From: an uncultured Rothia sp.
GTDB taxonomy: Bacteria > Actinomycetota > Actinomycetes > Actinomycetales > Micrococcaceae
Assembly (NCBI RefSeq): GCF_916715725.1
Contig: NZ_CAKAPD010000011.1
Coordinates: 11,551 to 75,550, forward strand
Direction: 5' to 3'
DNA length: 64,000 nucleotides
Shown: in pieces, positions 24,376 through 32,985 of the stretch
How positions within the stretch are numbered: the first letter of the stretch is position 1
Layout of the letters: every line of letters starts with the position of its first letter
Program-made: the position numbers and the translations under genes
Notes under the pieces: generated by a model
Databases searched by the model: none
What the model was told of the DNA's origin: nothing
The model's input: only the letters and a program-made list of their open reading frames with translations

Positions 24376-25647
24376 CTAGACGCTCTCACGCGACGCATGA
24401 TGCTGCAACACCGCACCCGCAGCCGCCGCATCCATCTGAGCAGCCGCCCGCGCTGCACGAGCCTTAGCCCGTGCCTGATGCTGACGCTGACGACGCAACT
24501 CATCACGACCATCAATACGCATCTTCTTATCCACCGCATCCATCGACCGGTGACGCACAAACCGGCAGGACGCACCCTCAACCGGTTGCGTAGTCTCCGT
24601 GAGCGTATCCAACACGGCCTTCAGCGCATGACGGCTCGCCGCCGTCAACGCATCACGACTCGTACCGCCACGAACACCCACCGTACGCTTCGGCGTGAAC
24701 AGCACACTCGCCCCACGCGGAACACCGCGATACTCAGCGAACGACACCGGATCCACACCCAGACGCTTAGCCATCACCTCAATAGCCGGCGGATTCTGAT
24801 CCACACACACGAACTTACGACCCAGCTGAGCCGCCGCCGCACCCGTAGACCCAGAACCAGCGAAGAAATCCAACACCCAATCACCCGGGCGGGAACTCGC
24901 CGCAATCATACGACGCAACAAACCCGTAGGCTTCTGCGTGGGATAACCCGTCTTCTCCTTACCCGTAGGCGACACAATAGTATGCCACCACACATCAGTA
25001 GGGAGCTTACCGCGAGAAGCCTTCTCCTCAGTCACCAAACCGGGAGCCATATACGGTTCACGATCAACCTCCGCAGTATTGAAGTAATAGCTGCGGTGAT
25101 CCTTCGCGTACACTAAAATATTGTCGTGCTTCGTCGGCCAGCGGCGCGTAGACTTCGCACCGTAGTCATAAGCCCAAATCAGCTCATTAATGAAGTTCTC
25201 ACGACCAAAAATCATGTCGCACATAATCTTCACATAATGAACCTCACGCCAATCCAGGTGCAGGTACAGGGTGCCGTCCTGCGCAAGCAGACGATGCGCC
25301 TGCTCAATACGCGGCGCTAGGAACGCCCAATAATCCTCGAACGAGTCGTTATAGCTCGCCAGAGTCTGCAGGGTGCTCGAATAGCTCTTGCCCTTAAAAC
25401 CGGTGCGGTCACCCTTCTCAGAAGCCTCCGCGCTCAACGTGCGGCGCGTCTGCTTCTTACCCGTATTGAATGGCGGGTCAATGTAAATCACGGTGAACGC
25501 ACCATCGGGCAGCTCACGCAGATACTCCAGGTTATCTGCCTGCACCAGCAGCGACGGGCCCTGCGGATCGAAAACCGTCGAATCCGTGCGGGGCGACTCA
25601 GCGGCAGGGGAGGGCGCGGCGGGCGCCGGGGATACTGAAATACCCAA
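24376..25647 (-). CDS. Beta-class DNA methyltransferase (N4/N6-type), no restriction partner
   Basis: The 423-residue protein has amino-methyltransferase motifs in beta-class order: motif IV IYIDPPFNTGKK (near residue 55), a target-recognition part in the middle, motif X YPTQKPTGLLRRMI, and motif I LDFFAGSGSTGAAA. The C-terminal ~110 residues are basic and Ala/Arg-rich. DPPF fits methylation of an exocyclic amino group of adenine or cytosine. No endonuclease lies beside it, so it may be a regulatory or housekeeping methylase. The start is TTG at 25647, eight bases after the helicase stop; no later ATG fits. Confidence 0.85.
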   Translation of the reverse strand: MGISVSPAPAAPSPAAESPRTDSTVFDPQGPSLLVQADNLEYLRELPDGAFTVIYIDPPFNTGKKQTRRTLSAEASEKGDRTGFKGKSYSSTLQTLASYNDSFEDYWAFLAPRIEQAHRLLAQDGTLYLHLDWREVHYVKIMCDMIFGRENFINELIWAYDYGAKSTRRWPTKHDNILVYAKDHRSYYFNTAEVDREPYMAPGLVTEEKASRGKLPTDVWWHTIVSPTGKEKTGYPTQKPTGLLRRMIAASSRPGDWVLDFFAGSGSTGAAAAQLGRKFVCVDQNPPAIEVMAKRLGVDPVSFAEYRGVPRGASVLFTPKRTVGVRGGTSRDALTAASRHALKAVLDTLTETTQPVEGASCRFVRHRSMDAVDKKMRIDGRDELRRQRQHQARAKARAARAAAQMDAAAAGAVLQHHASRESV

Positions 25648-25655
25648 CCCCGGCC

Positions 25656-27383
25656 CTAGCCTTCAGAACCAGCACGGTCAGCGCCACGGCCCTTACCGCG
25701 AGAACCTTCAGAACGAGAACCCTCAGCACGCGAGCCTTCAGAACGGCGGCGGGTACGGCGGCGGCCCTCACCCTCCACAGGCTGACCCTCAACACGGCGG
25801 GTACGGCGACGCTGACGAGGCGCACGCTCAGAACGCTCCGAAGAACGTTCGGTACGCTCGGATGCGCCCTGCTCGTTACGCTCCGCACGCTCGGAAGAAC
25901 GCTCGGAACGCTCAGTGCGCTTGCGGCCCTCGGAGCGGCTACGGCGCTCGCCGCGGCCCTCACCTGAACGACCGTCACGACCGCCGCGGGAACGGCGCGA
26001 ACCCTTCTCGCCGTCACGACCGCCAGAACGACCACCATCGCGGCCACCGCGAGAACGAGCCGGACGGCCATCACGCGAGTCACGGGCGCTCTCAAAGAAC
26101 TCATCGCCCATGCCCTCAGCCACACGCTCCTCGCGCGGCAGGCGGCCCTTAGTGCCAGCCGGAATGTTCAGGTCATGGAACAGGTGCTCAGAGGAAGAGT
26201 AGGTTTCAACCGGCTCAGGAACACCCAGCTCCAGGGCGTCGTTAATGACCTTCCAACGCGGCAGGTCATCCCAATCAACCAGGGTCACAGCGGTACCCTC
26301 ATTGCCCGCACGGCCGGTACGGCCGGTACGGTGCAGGTAGGTCTTCTCATCCTCGGGCACGCGGTGGTTAATCACGTGAGTCACGTCTTCAACGTCAATA
26401 CCGCGAGCCGCCACATCGGTCGCAACCAGAATGTCGACCTTGCCGGAGCGGAAAGCCTTCAGTGCCTGCTCACGCGCAACCTGGTTCAGGTCACCGTGCA
26501 GGGGAGCGGCAGCGAAGCCACGGTTCACCAGCTCCTCCGCCACGCGGGCAGCGTCACGCTTGGTCTTGGTGAAGATGACGGTGCGGCCGCGGCCGGTAGC
26601 GCGCAGAATGCGGCCAATCATCTCGTCCTTGTCCAGGTGGTGCGCACGGTAGACGACCTGGCGGATCGAAGCCTTAGTCTTCGAGGCGTCCTCGGGGTCA
26701 GCGGCGCTAATGCGCATGGGCTTGGTCATGTACTGGCGTGCCATCGCAATGACCGGGCCGGGCATGGTTGCGGAGAACAGCATGCTCTGGCGGTCCTCCG
26801 GCAGGTAGCTGAGGATCTTCTCAACCGACGGCTGGAAACCCAGATCCAGCATCTCGTCAGCCTCATCGAGGACCACGATCTTAACCTGCTTCAGGTTCAG
26901 GAAGCCCTGCTGGTACAGGTCGATGATGCGGCCGGGGGTACCCACCGCAACCTCCAGGCCGCGGCGCAGCAGCTCAGCCTGAGGCTCAATCGGCACACCA
27001 CCGTACAGGGTGGCGACGCGGGCGTTGCGCAGCTTCGCAGCAATCGCCAGGTCCTCACCCACCTGAATAGCAAGCTCACGGGTCGGAACCAGAATCAGCG
27101 CCTGAGGTGCGCCGGGGTACTCCAAATCAGCCCAACCCTCATCGTCGCGGCCGACCACACGCTGAATGGTGGGCAGACCGAAGCCGAGGGTCTTACCGGT
27201 ACCGGTCTTCGCCTGACCAATGATGTCCTGGCCAGACAGAGCCACGGGAAGAGTCAGCTCCTGGATGGGGAAGGGGGAGGTAATGCCAACCGCCGCGAGG
27301 GCGTCGCTAATATCCTGGCGAACGCCGAAGTCGGCGAAGGACTTTGCAGTCTGAGTGGTTTCCTGCGTGTTCGTTTCAGTCAC
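25656..27383 (-). CDS. DEAD-box RNA helicase with Arg/Ser/Glu-rich tail
   Basis: This 575-residue ATP-dependent helicase remodels RNA and ribosome precursors. Motifs are in order: the Q motif FPIQELTLPVALSGQ, motif I AKTGTGKT, Ia PTRELAIQV, II VLDEADEML, III FSATMP, V DVAARGIDV and VI HRTGRTGRAG. A ~170-residue low-complexity tail of Arg, Ser, Glu and Gly follows (GRDGEKGSRRSRGGRDGRSG and later SER repeats), typical of RNA binding. The GTG at 27383 (VTETNTQE) is the first plausible start; the longer frame is non-coding in character. It has a leader of nearly 400 bases. It is close to the methyltransferase gene and may share its transcript. Confidence 0.9.
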   Translation of the reverse strand: MTETNTQETTQTAKSFADFGVRQDISDALAAVGITSPFPIQELTLPVALSGQDIIGQAKTGTGKTLGFGLPTIQRVVGRDDEGWADLEYPGAPQALILVPTRELAIQVGEDLAIAAKLRNARVATLYGGVPIEPQAELLRRGLEVAVGTPGRIIDLYQQGFLNLKQVKIVVLDEADEMLDLGFQPSVEKILSYLPEDRQSMLFSATMPGPVIAMARQYMTKPMRISAADPEDASKTKASIRQVVYRAHHLDKDEMIGRILRATGRGRTVIFTKTKRDAARVAEELVNRGFAAAPLHGDLNQVAREQALKAFRSGKVDILVATDVAARGIDVEDVTHVINHRVPEDEKTYLHRTGRTGRAGNEGTAVTLVDWDDLPRWKVINDALELGVPEPVETYSSSEHLFHDLNIPAGTKGRLPREERVAEGMGDEFFESARDSRDGRPARSRGGRDGGRSGGRDGEKGSRRSRGGRDGRSGEGRGERRSRSEGRKRTERSERSSERAERNEQGASERTERSSERSERAPRQRRRTRRVEGQPVEGEGRRRTRRRSEGSRAEGSRSEGSRGKGRGADRAGSEG

Positions 27384-27759
27384 TGGACCGTATCTTTCTA
27401 CCCCTGCTCGGGGTGTGTTTCTCCCCGTAACGGGGTGTACCAGCCAGCGCCTCAATGATGGAGGCGGTGACGGGCGGGCGTCGAAAGCCGGCCGCGGGAA
27501 ATTCTTACACGGGAAATTCTTACCGAAACGCCGCCTGCACGCATGAATAATACTCATGGTTGATTCATGATGAGAAGGCGGTGCAGCCTCGGGGTCTTGA
27601 AAGGGGTACGACCGGTCATTCACTTAACCCCTCAATATTAACCTGGATTTGCTTTCGGCGCACCCCCGACCGGTTGTGGTGTGCGCCCGTGATGGGCGAT
27701 ATACCGCCCCAAAACCGGGTGCCGCGAAGTTTTTGCGCGGGCGGTTTTAAAACGCAAAA
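27384..27759 (-). other. Long leader of the DEAD-box helicase gene
   Basis: About 375 bases lie between the helicase start and the DUF3107 terminator, without a convincing gene. The long leader would fit the long structured 5' regions known for cold-shock and DEAD-box helicase messages. No clear promoter was identified; several short reading frames on both strands lack ribosome-binding sites. Confidence 0.35.
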
Positions 27760-27827
27760 CCCCGCATTCGGCACGGCGTAACCATGTGGCGCATAAAGCG
27801 CGGTTACGCATCGTGACGGATGCGGGG
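27760..27827 (-). terminator. Long nested terminator of the DUF3107 gene
   Basis: Three nested pairings form one tall hairpin: CCCCGCAT (27760-27767) with ATGCGGGG (27820-27827), GCGTAACC (27776-27783) with GGTTACGC (27802-27809), and GCGC (27789-27792) with GCGC (27798-27801) around ATAAA. On the minus strand TTTTGCGTTTT follows. Confidence 0.8.
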
Positions 27828-27865
27828 GAAAGCTCAAGCTAAAGGGTAAACAGCTGCCGAACTAA

Positions 27866-28093
27866 TTAGGCGCCGATACCGAAACCAACGTGACGCTTAG
27901 CGTCAGAACCCAGCTCAACGTAGCCAATCTGAGCGCCGGAAATCAGGGTGGTGTTGCCCTTATCATCCATAATCTGCAGCAGCGAGCCATCCTCAATAGC
28001 CTTCGAGACCTTCTCCATGAGGATTTCCTTAGCCTCACTGGTCTCAACAATAATTTCACGAGCAATGTGGCGAATGCCAATCTTGATTTCCAT
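27866..28093 (-). CDS. DUF3107 small protein
   Basis: This 75-residue protein starts MEIKIGIRHIAREI and ends in a strongly conserved IGYVELGSDAKRHVGFGIGA. It matches the actinobacterial DUF3107 family, whose role is unknown and which often lies near a helicase gene. The ATG at 28093 follows GAGGAGA; the longer frame upstream has no ribosome-binding site. A nested terminator follows. Confidence 0.87.
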   Translation of the reverse strand: MEIKIGIRHIAREIIVETSEAKEILMEKVSKAIEDGSLLQIMDDKGNTTLISGAQIGYVELGSDAKRHVGFGIGA

Positions 28094-28311
28094 GAGTCTC
28101 CTCGCAGAATAGTCCGGCGCAGCCAAACATGCGCCGGGTATGGGAACTGTCTTATCTAGCATCTACTCTAGCGTGAATACGCCCATCGGCACCGTGAACG
28201 GGCGGTACTTCGCCGGGGGCTAATAAAATACTCACCGCCGGATGCGCGAAAACCCGCGCGAAACCCGTATGCAACACACGTAAAACCCGTGCGAAAACGG
28301 GGGTGGGCATG

Positions 28312-28353
28312 CGAAAAACGCCGGAAAAATACCGAAAAACGCCGAAGAAATAC
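28312..28353. repeat. Tandem 21-base repeat, two copies
   Basis: Two contiguous 21-base units (28312-28332 and 28333-28353), each beginning CGAAAAACGCCG and ending in AATAC, differ at two positions. They lie in the 286-base gap between the hemA stop and the DUF3107 start. The rest of that gap holds nothing that I could identify. Confidence 0.65.
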
Positions 28354-28379
28354 CGGGAAGAGCGGGGGAGAGGAGGCTC

Positions 28380-29642
28380 TTAAGAGTCCTCCACCTGAAT
28401 ACCGTAGAGAGTCTCCAGTGCCTGCACGTAATCCTCCGTGCGGCCCTCCGCCGCAAGCTTCTTGGCGCGCACCGTCGGGGTGTGCAGCAGGGACTTCACC
28501 ATGCGGCGCATCGCCAGCTCAAACTGCTCCGTCGCCGCACCGCAACCAAACTGGCTGCGCACCTTCTCCAGTTCGGAATCCAGCACATCCATAGTGTGCG
28601 AGCGCAGCGCAACAATCGCAGAGTCAATCGTGCGGGAACGCTGACGAGATAGGAACGCCGCCAGCTCAGACTCCACAATGCGCGTAGCCGTCGCCACGGA
28701 TTCCTCGGTCTCCTCGGGGGCGGCAAGGCGCACCGACTCGAGGGTAATCAGCTCAACATTCGGCAGGTCAGCGACCGAGGGGTCAAAGTCACGCGAAAGC
28801 GCCAGGTCGAGGATCGTGTGGTGGCCGCCCGGAATCTGCTCGGGAAGCAGCGGGTCGGATCCGCCGGAGCAGCCAATAATGACATCGGCAGAAGCCATGG
28901 CCTGCTCCATGCCGTCCACCGGCACCGCAGAAACCTCGCGCTTTGCCGCGAACTCGGCGGCACGACCCGAACGGGAATTGACCCAAATATCGGTGCAACC
29001 GCGCTCGCGCAGCGCCGCAATGGTTGCACCCGCGTAAGCGCCCGTACCAAAAATCAGGGCGCGTCGGGTCGACCAGTCCTTCTCGGCAACCTCATCCGCA
29101 AGATCCAGGGCAACAGACACAATCGAGCGGCCCTGGGCGCCAAGCGCCGTGTGCTGACCTACCTGACGAGCCGTATGCGCCGCATGCTCAAACAGCTGCA
29201 CCAGCTCACCGGGAAGAGCCACGCCCTCCTCCTGAGCCTTCGCCTGCGCGGCAGCCAGGGCGCGGCGTACCTGACCGGCGATTTCACGCTCGCCAACCAC
29301 GGCAGACTCCAGGCCGGAGGCGACCGTCAGCAGGTGGCGCGCCGCCTCCTCGTCTTCGAACAGGTCGAAGCTGGAGGCAACTAGCTCCTTATCCAGCCCG
29401 GAGGTCTGAGCAATCGAATCAACAATCAGCTCACGAACCATGGGGACATGGGCAGACACGTGCAGCTGAACATACATTTCAAGACGGTTACAGGTGGCAA
29501 GAACTACTGCACCCTTAACACCGAGCTGACGCGCTACATCCGCCGCCAGAACATCGGGTACACCGGAGGCACCGGCGCTCAACGCAGCGACGGTGGTCAG
29601 ATCAACGGTGTGGTGCGATGCCACAAATGCATAAGTACTCAC
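28380..29642 (-). CDS. hemA: HemA, glutamyl-tRNA reductase
   Basis: This 420-residue enzyme makes glutamate-1-semialdehyde from glutamyl-tRNA, the first step of C5 heme synthesis. The catalytic cysteine is Cys51 in ATCNRLEMY. An NADPH-binding Rossmann region (IFGTGAYAGATIAALRERG) and the dimerisation helix near the C-terminus (FLSRQRSRTIDSAIVALRSH) are visible. The start is GTG at 29642; TATGAT lies nine bases upstream and there is no ribosome-binding site, which suggests an almost leaderless message. It is divergent from hemE, sharing a 370-base control region. Confidence 0.93.
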   Translation of the reverse strand: MSTYAFVASHHTVDLTTVAALSAGASGVPDVLAADVARQLGVKGAVVLATCNRLEMYVQLHVSAHVPMVRELIVDSIAQTSGLDKELVASSFDLFEDEEAARHLLTVASGLESAVVGEREIAGQVRRALAAAQAKAQEEGVALPGELVQLFEHAAHTARQVGQHTALGAQGRSIVSVALDLADEVAEKDWSTRRALIFGTGAYAGATIAALRERGCTDIWVNSRSGRAAEFAAKREVSAVPVDGMEQAMASADVIIGCSGGSDPLLPEQIPGGHHTILDLALSRDFDPSVADLPNVELITLESVRLAAPEETEESVATATRIVESELAAFLSRQRSRTIDSAIVALRSHTMDVLDSELEKVRSQFGCGAATEQFELAMRRMVKSLLHTPTVRAKKLAAEGRTEDYVQALETLYGIQVEDS

Positions 29643-30010
29643 TAGAGATTAATCATAACCACGCCGACTAAGCCCCTGTAAAGCTCATAGAACCTAAGTT
29701 CACGGCTCCACGCGGCTTAGTGGGTGCCACATAGCGGACAGGAGGTGGGGGAATCTGCCGGGGTGTTGGTGCGGTATTTCAAAAGCCGGGGAGGGGAGAA
29801 TATCTCGGAATGTGATGCGGCGTATTCGGGGCTTCATCTGCGTATTCTTCGCGTAAACAGGGCTCTAATAGGGTATATGGAGGGTGTTGGCAGAGTTCTA
29901 GCAGGTGTGTACTAAGGTGTCCCTCACCACTAAGAAAGTCACCATTAGGTAAAAGTCACCATGACAAAGTGTCGCAAAAACACCCACATAAACCTGTCAC
30001 ACTAGACACT
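29643..30010. promoter_or_regulatory. Shared hemA/hemE control region with 17-base-phased repeats
   Basis: The region between the divergent heme genes holds two exact copies of AAAGTCACCAT (29935-29945 and 29952-29962, 17 bases apart), and a GGTG/CACC inverted repeat in AAGGTGTCCCTCACCACT (29914 onward). Similarity to the DtxR/IdeR consensus is weak (11 of 19). The hemA promoter TATGAT is at 29652-29657. An operator for heme or iron control is plausible but unproven. Confidence 0.45.
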
Positions 30011-31189
30011 ATGAGCGAAAACCAGCACACCACTCCCGCGTCGGCAGAAGGCGCCGCACAGGCACCCGCCCTGCCCGCACATCCCACCGACGCCCAGCGA
30101 CCCCTGCTCACCGCCGAGCAGCTCGCACACCTACCCGCCAACCATCCCCTGCGCGCAGGCACCGCCGCCAACTCGCCCATGCTCCGCGCCCTCACCGGCC
30201 GCCCCTCCAGCCACCGACCCGTCTGGTTCATGCGCCAGGCAGGCCGCTCCCTGCCCGAATACCGCCAGGTACGCGAAGGCATCCCCATGCTGGATGCATG
30301 CCTCACCCCCGACCTCGCCGCAGAAATCACCGTGCAGCCCGTCCGCCGCCACAAGGTTGACGCCGGCATCTTCTTCTCCGACATCGTCATCCCCATGAAG
30401 CTCGCGGGCGTCAACGTTGACATCGTGCCCGGTAGGGGCCCGGTCCTCGACCAGCCCGTGCGCACCCTCGACGAGGTGCGCGCCCTGCCCGAACTCAAAG
30501 ACAGCGACCTCGACCCCATCCGCGAAGCCGTCGCCGCCACCGTAGAAATGCTCGGCGACACCCCGCTCATCGGCTTTGCGGGTGCACCCTTTACCGTCGC
30601 CGCCTACATGGTTGAGGGCGGCCCCTCCCGCGACCACCTGCGCCCGCGCACCATGATGCACGCCGACCCCGCCGCCTGGCACGAACTCGCCGCCTGGGCA
30701 GCCCGCACCGCAGGCCAGTTCCTGCGCGCGCAGATCGAGGCGGGCGCATCCGCCGTGCAGCTCTTCGACTCCTGGGCAGGCTCCCTCGGCGAAGGCGACT
30801 ACCGCCGCTACGTGCAGGCGCACTCCGCAACCGCCCTCGACGCCGTACGCGAATACGGTGTGCCGCGCATCCACTTCGGCACCGGCACCACCGCCCTGCT
30901 GCCCGCCATGCACGAAGCCGGCGCGGACGTCATCGGCGTGGACTACCGCCTGCCGCTGTCCGCAGCGAACACCCTGCTCAACGGCGCCGTACCCCTGCAG
31001 GGCAACATCGACCCGGCACTGCTCGCCGCAGGTAGCGAAAACCTCTACGCACACGTAGACAACGTGCTCGCAGAAGGCGACGCCGCCCCCTCGCACGTGG
31101 TCAACCTCGGCCACGGCGTACCCCCGACCACCGACCCGCAGGTGCTCACCGACCTCGTGGCATACATCCACGAGAAAACGGCGAACTAA
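30011..31189 (+). CDS. hemE: HemE, uroporphyrinogen decarboxylase
   Basis: This 392-residue cytoplasmic enzyme removes four carboxyl groups from uroporphyrinogen III to give coproporphyrinogen III. The signature PVWFMRQAGRSLPEYRQVRE lies near residue 75, then SDIVIPMKLAGVN and FAGAPFTVAAYMVEGG, with the C-terminal NLGHGVPPTTDP. An N-terminal extension of about 45 residues is variable. The ATG at 30011 was chosen; GTG at 29969 is in frame but would add 14 unfamiliar residues. No ribosome-binding site is visible for either. First gene of the plus-strand heme cluster. Confidence 0.93.
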   Translation: MSENQHTTPASAEGAAQAPALPAHPTDAQRPLLTAEQLAHLPANHPLRAGTAANSPMLRALTGRPSSHRPVWFMRQAGRSLPEYRQVREGIPMLDACLTPDLAAEITVQPVRRHKVDAGIFFSDIVIPMKLAGVNVDIVPGRGPVLDQPVRTLDEVRALPELKDSDLDPIREAVAATVEMLGDTPLIGFAGAPFTVAAYMVEGGPSRDHLRPRTMMHADPAAWHELAAWAARTAGQFLRAQIEAGASAVQLFDSWAGSLGEGDYRRYVQAHSATALDAVREYGVPRIHFGTGTTALLPAMHEAGADVIGVDYRLPLSAANTLLNGAVPLQGNIDPALLAAGSENLYAHVDNVLAEGDAAPSHVVNLGHGVPPTTDPQVLTDLVAYIHEKTAN

Positions 31190-31318
31190 AGCGACGGACC
31201 CGCGGGGCTAACACATATCAGCGCCGCAGGATACCGCCCCAAAGCACCAATCCCAGCACACGCTGATAGAGCACAACGCCACCGAGCAGACCCGCTGACA
31301 GACCAAAGGAGAACCACC

Positions 31319-32869
31319 ATGGGCCACACCAACCAGGCACCGCACCGCACCGCACAGGTCAGCTCCTCCGCCGCGCCCCATAACGCACGAGCATACAGCC
31401 GTAACGAGAAGGTACCCACCGCCATCGTTATTGGCGGCGGCCCCTCCGGCCTGATCTCCGCACGCCGCCTCGCCGCAGCCGGCATGCGTGTCACCCTGCT
31501 CGAACAGCGCCACCACCTCGGCGGTGCCGTCGGTGCCCACGAAGTTGGCGGACTGCTCCTGGACTCCGGCGCGGAATCCTTCGCAACCCGCAGCCCCATT
31601 GTCAGCGACCTCGTCAAGGAACTCGGCCTGGGCGACCAGATCGTCACCCCCAACTCCTACGGCTCCTGGCTGTACCTGCCGCAGGGCGCCCGCCGCACCC
31701 CCAGCACCGGCATCATGGGCATCCCCGGTAACGTCAACGACAAGTCGCTGATCCCCGTCATCGGTAAGAACGGTCTGCGCCGCGCCCAGGTGGACAAGTT
31801 CCTGCCCGTCTCCGCCGGCGAGAACGCAAAGACCCTCGGTGAACTCGTGCGCATCCGCATGGGCCAGAAGGTCCTCGACAACCTTGTCGCCCCCGTGGTC
31901 TCCGGCGTGTACTCCACCCACCCCGACAAGCTCGATGTGGACGCCACCATCCCCGGTCTGCGCGCAGCACTGCGCAAGCACCGTTCCCTCTCCGCCGCAG
32001 CGCACGCTTTCCGTTCGGCAGCCCCCGCAGGCTCACAGGTCGCCGGCATCGTGGGCGGCATGAACCAGCTGTCTGAACGTCTCGTCGAAGACCTGTACGC
32101 CGCCGGCGTTCGCATCGTCACCGGATTCGACGTCATCGCCGTAGACCGCGACGAATCCACCGGCCAGTGGTTCATCATCCAGCGCCACACCACCGACGGC
32201 GAAAACACCCCCCTCTACGCCGACTACCTGGTGCTCGCCACCGACGGCCCGACCGTAGCACGACTCATCGGCCCGCACGTCTCCACCGCACTACCCGCCC
32301 TGGAACCCGGCCCCGAAGTCGCCCTCGTCACCCTCGTCGTCGACGCCCCCGCCCTGGACAAGCACCCCCGCGGCACCGGCCTGCTCGTCTCCGAAGAAGC
32401 CACCGCCGTACGCGCCAAGGCACTCACCCACGCCACCGCCAAATGGCAGTGGGTCGCCGACGCCGCAGGCCCCGGACGCCACGTCGTGCGTCTCTCCTAC
32501 GGCCGCGGCGGCGAAGACGCCCGCTTCTCAGAAGTGGCACTCGCCGACGAACAGCTCATCACCCTCGCCCTGCGCGACGCAAGCCGCATGATGGATGTAG
32601 CCCTCACCCACAGCAACCTCGTTGACGCGGACGTCGTACGCTGGCGCGGTGTACTGCCCGCCTCCACCCCCGGCCACCGCGACCGAGTCAAGGAATTCCG
32701 CGAACGCGCCAGCGAACTCGGAACCCTCAGCACCGTCGGCTCCTGGGCGGCAGGCTCCGGCCTGGTCGTAACCGTCAAAGACGCCTACGAGCAGATGGAC
32801 CGCCTCATCTACCACGCGGCACAGGACTGGGAAGGCGTCACCTCCCCGAAGGTCGCAACCGCCAAATAG
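31319..32869 (+). CDS. hemG: CgoX/HemY, coproporphyrinogen III oxidase (FAD)
   Basis: This 516-residue flavoprotein belongs to the protoporphyrinogen oxidase family; in organisms with ChdC it oxidises coproporphyrinogen III to coproporphyrin III. The FAD-binding dinucleotide motif is VIGGGPSGLISARRLAAAG, after a variable ~35-residue N-terminus, followed by LLDSGAESFATRSP. The substrate region LDVDATIPGLRAALRKH and C-terminal WAAGSGLVVTVKDAYEQMD are family-like. AAAGGAG precedes the ATG. It lies between hemE and chdC, supporting the coproporphyrin route. Confidence 0.9.
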   Translation: MGHTNQAPHRTAQVSSSAAPHNARAYSRNEKVPTAIVIGGGPSGLISARRLAAAGMRVTLLEQRHHLGGAVGAHEVGGLLLDSGAESFATRSPIVSDLVKELGLGDQIVTPNSYGSWLYLPQGARRTPSTGIMGIPGNVNDKSLIPVIGKNGLRRAQVDKFLPVSAGENAKTLGELVRIRMGQKVLDNLVAPVVSGVYSTHPDKLDVDATIPGLRAALRKHRSLSAAAHAFRSAAPAGSQVAGIVGGMNQLSERLVEDLYAAGVRIVTGFDVIAVDRDESTGQWFIIQRHTTDGENTPLYADYLVLATDGPTVARLIGPHVSTALPALEPGPEVALVTLVVDAPALDKHPRGTGLLVSEEATAVRAKALTHATAKWQWVADAAGPGRHVVRLSYGRGGEDARFSEVALADEQLITLALRDASRMMDVALTHSNLVDADVVRWRGVLPASTPGHRDRVKEFRERASELGTLSTVGSWAAGSGLVVTVKDAYEQMDRLIYHAAQDWEGVTSPKVATAK

Positions 32870-32985
32870 ACGGCACCGCAACCTCCCAAACCAGCCAACA
32901 ACTAAGCCAAAAATTTGAGAAAACGCGCGGCTACGGAAGCCGCGCCTCCAGCACAGCGAACCCTCGCTGAAGAAAGGAACACACA

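Noticed and set aside
26175..27458. 427-codon plus-strand frame over the helicase
   Set aside because: It is the shadow of the DEAD-box helicase gene; GC-rich codon bias keeps antisense frames open.
28818..29384. Plus-strand frame over hemA
   Set aside because: It is antisense to hemA and lacks domain-like features.
29914..29932. DtxR/IdeR box before hemE
   Set aside because: Only about 11 of 19 bases match the consensus, little above chance; kept only as part of the repeat finding.
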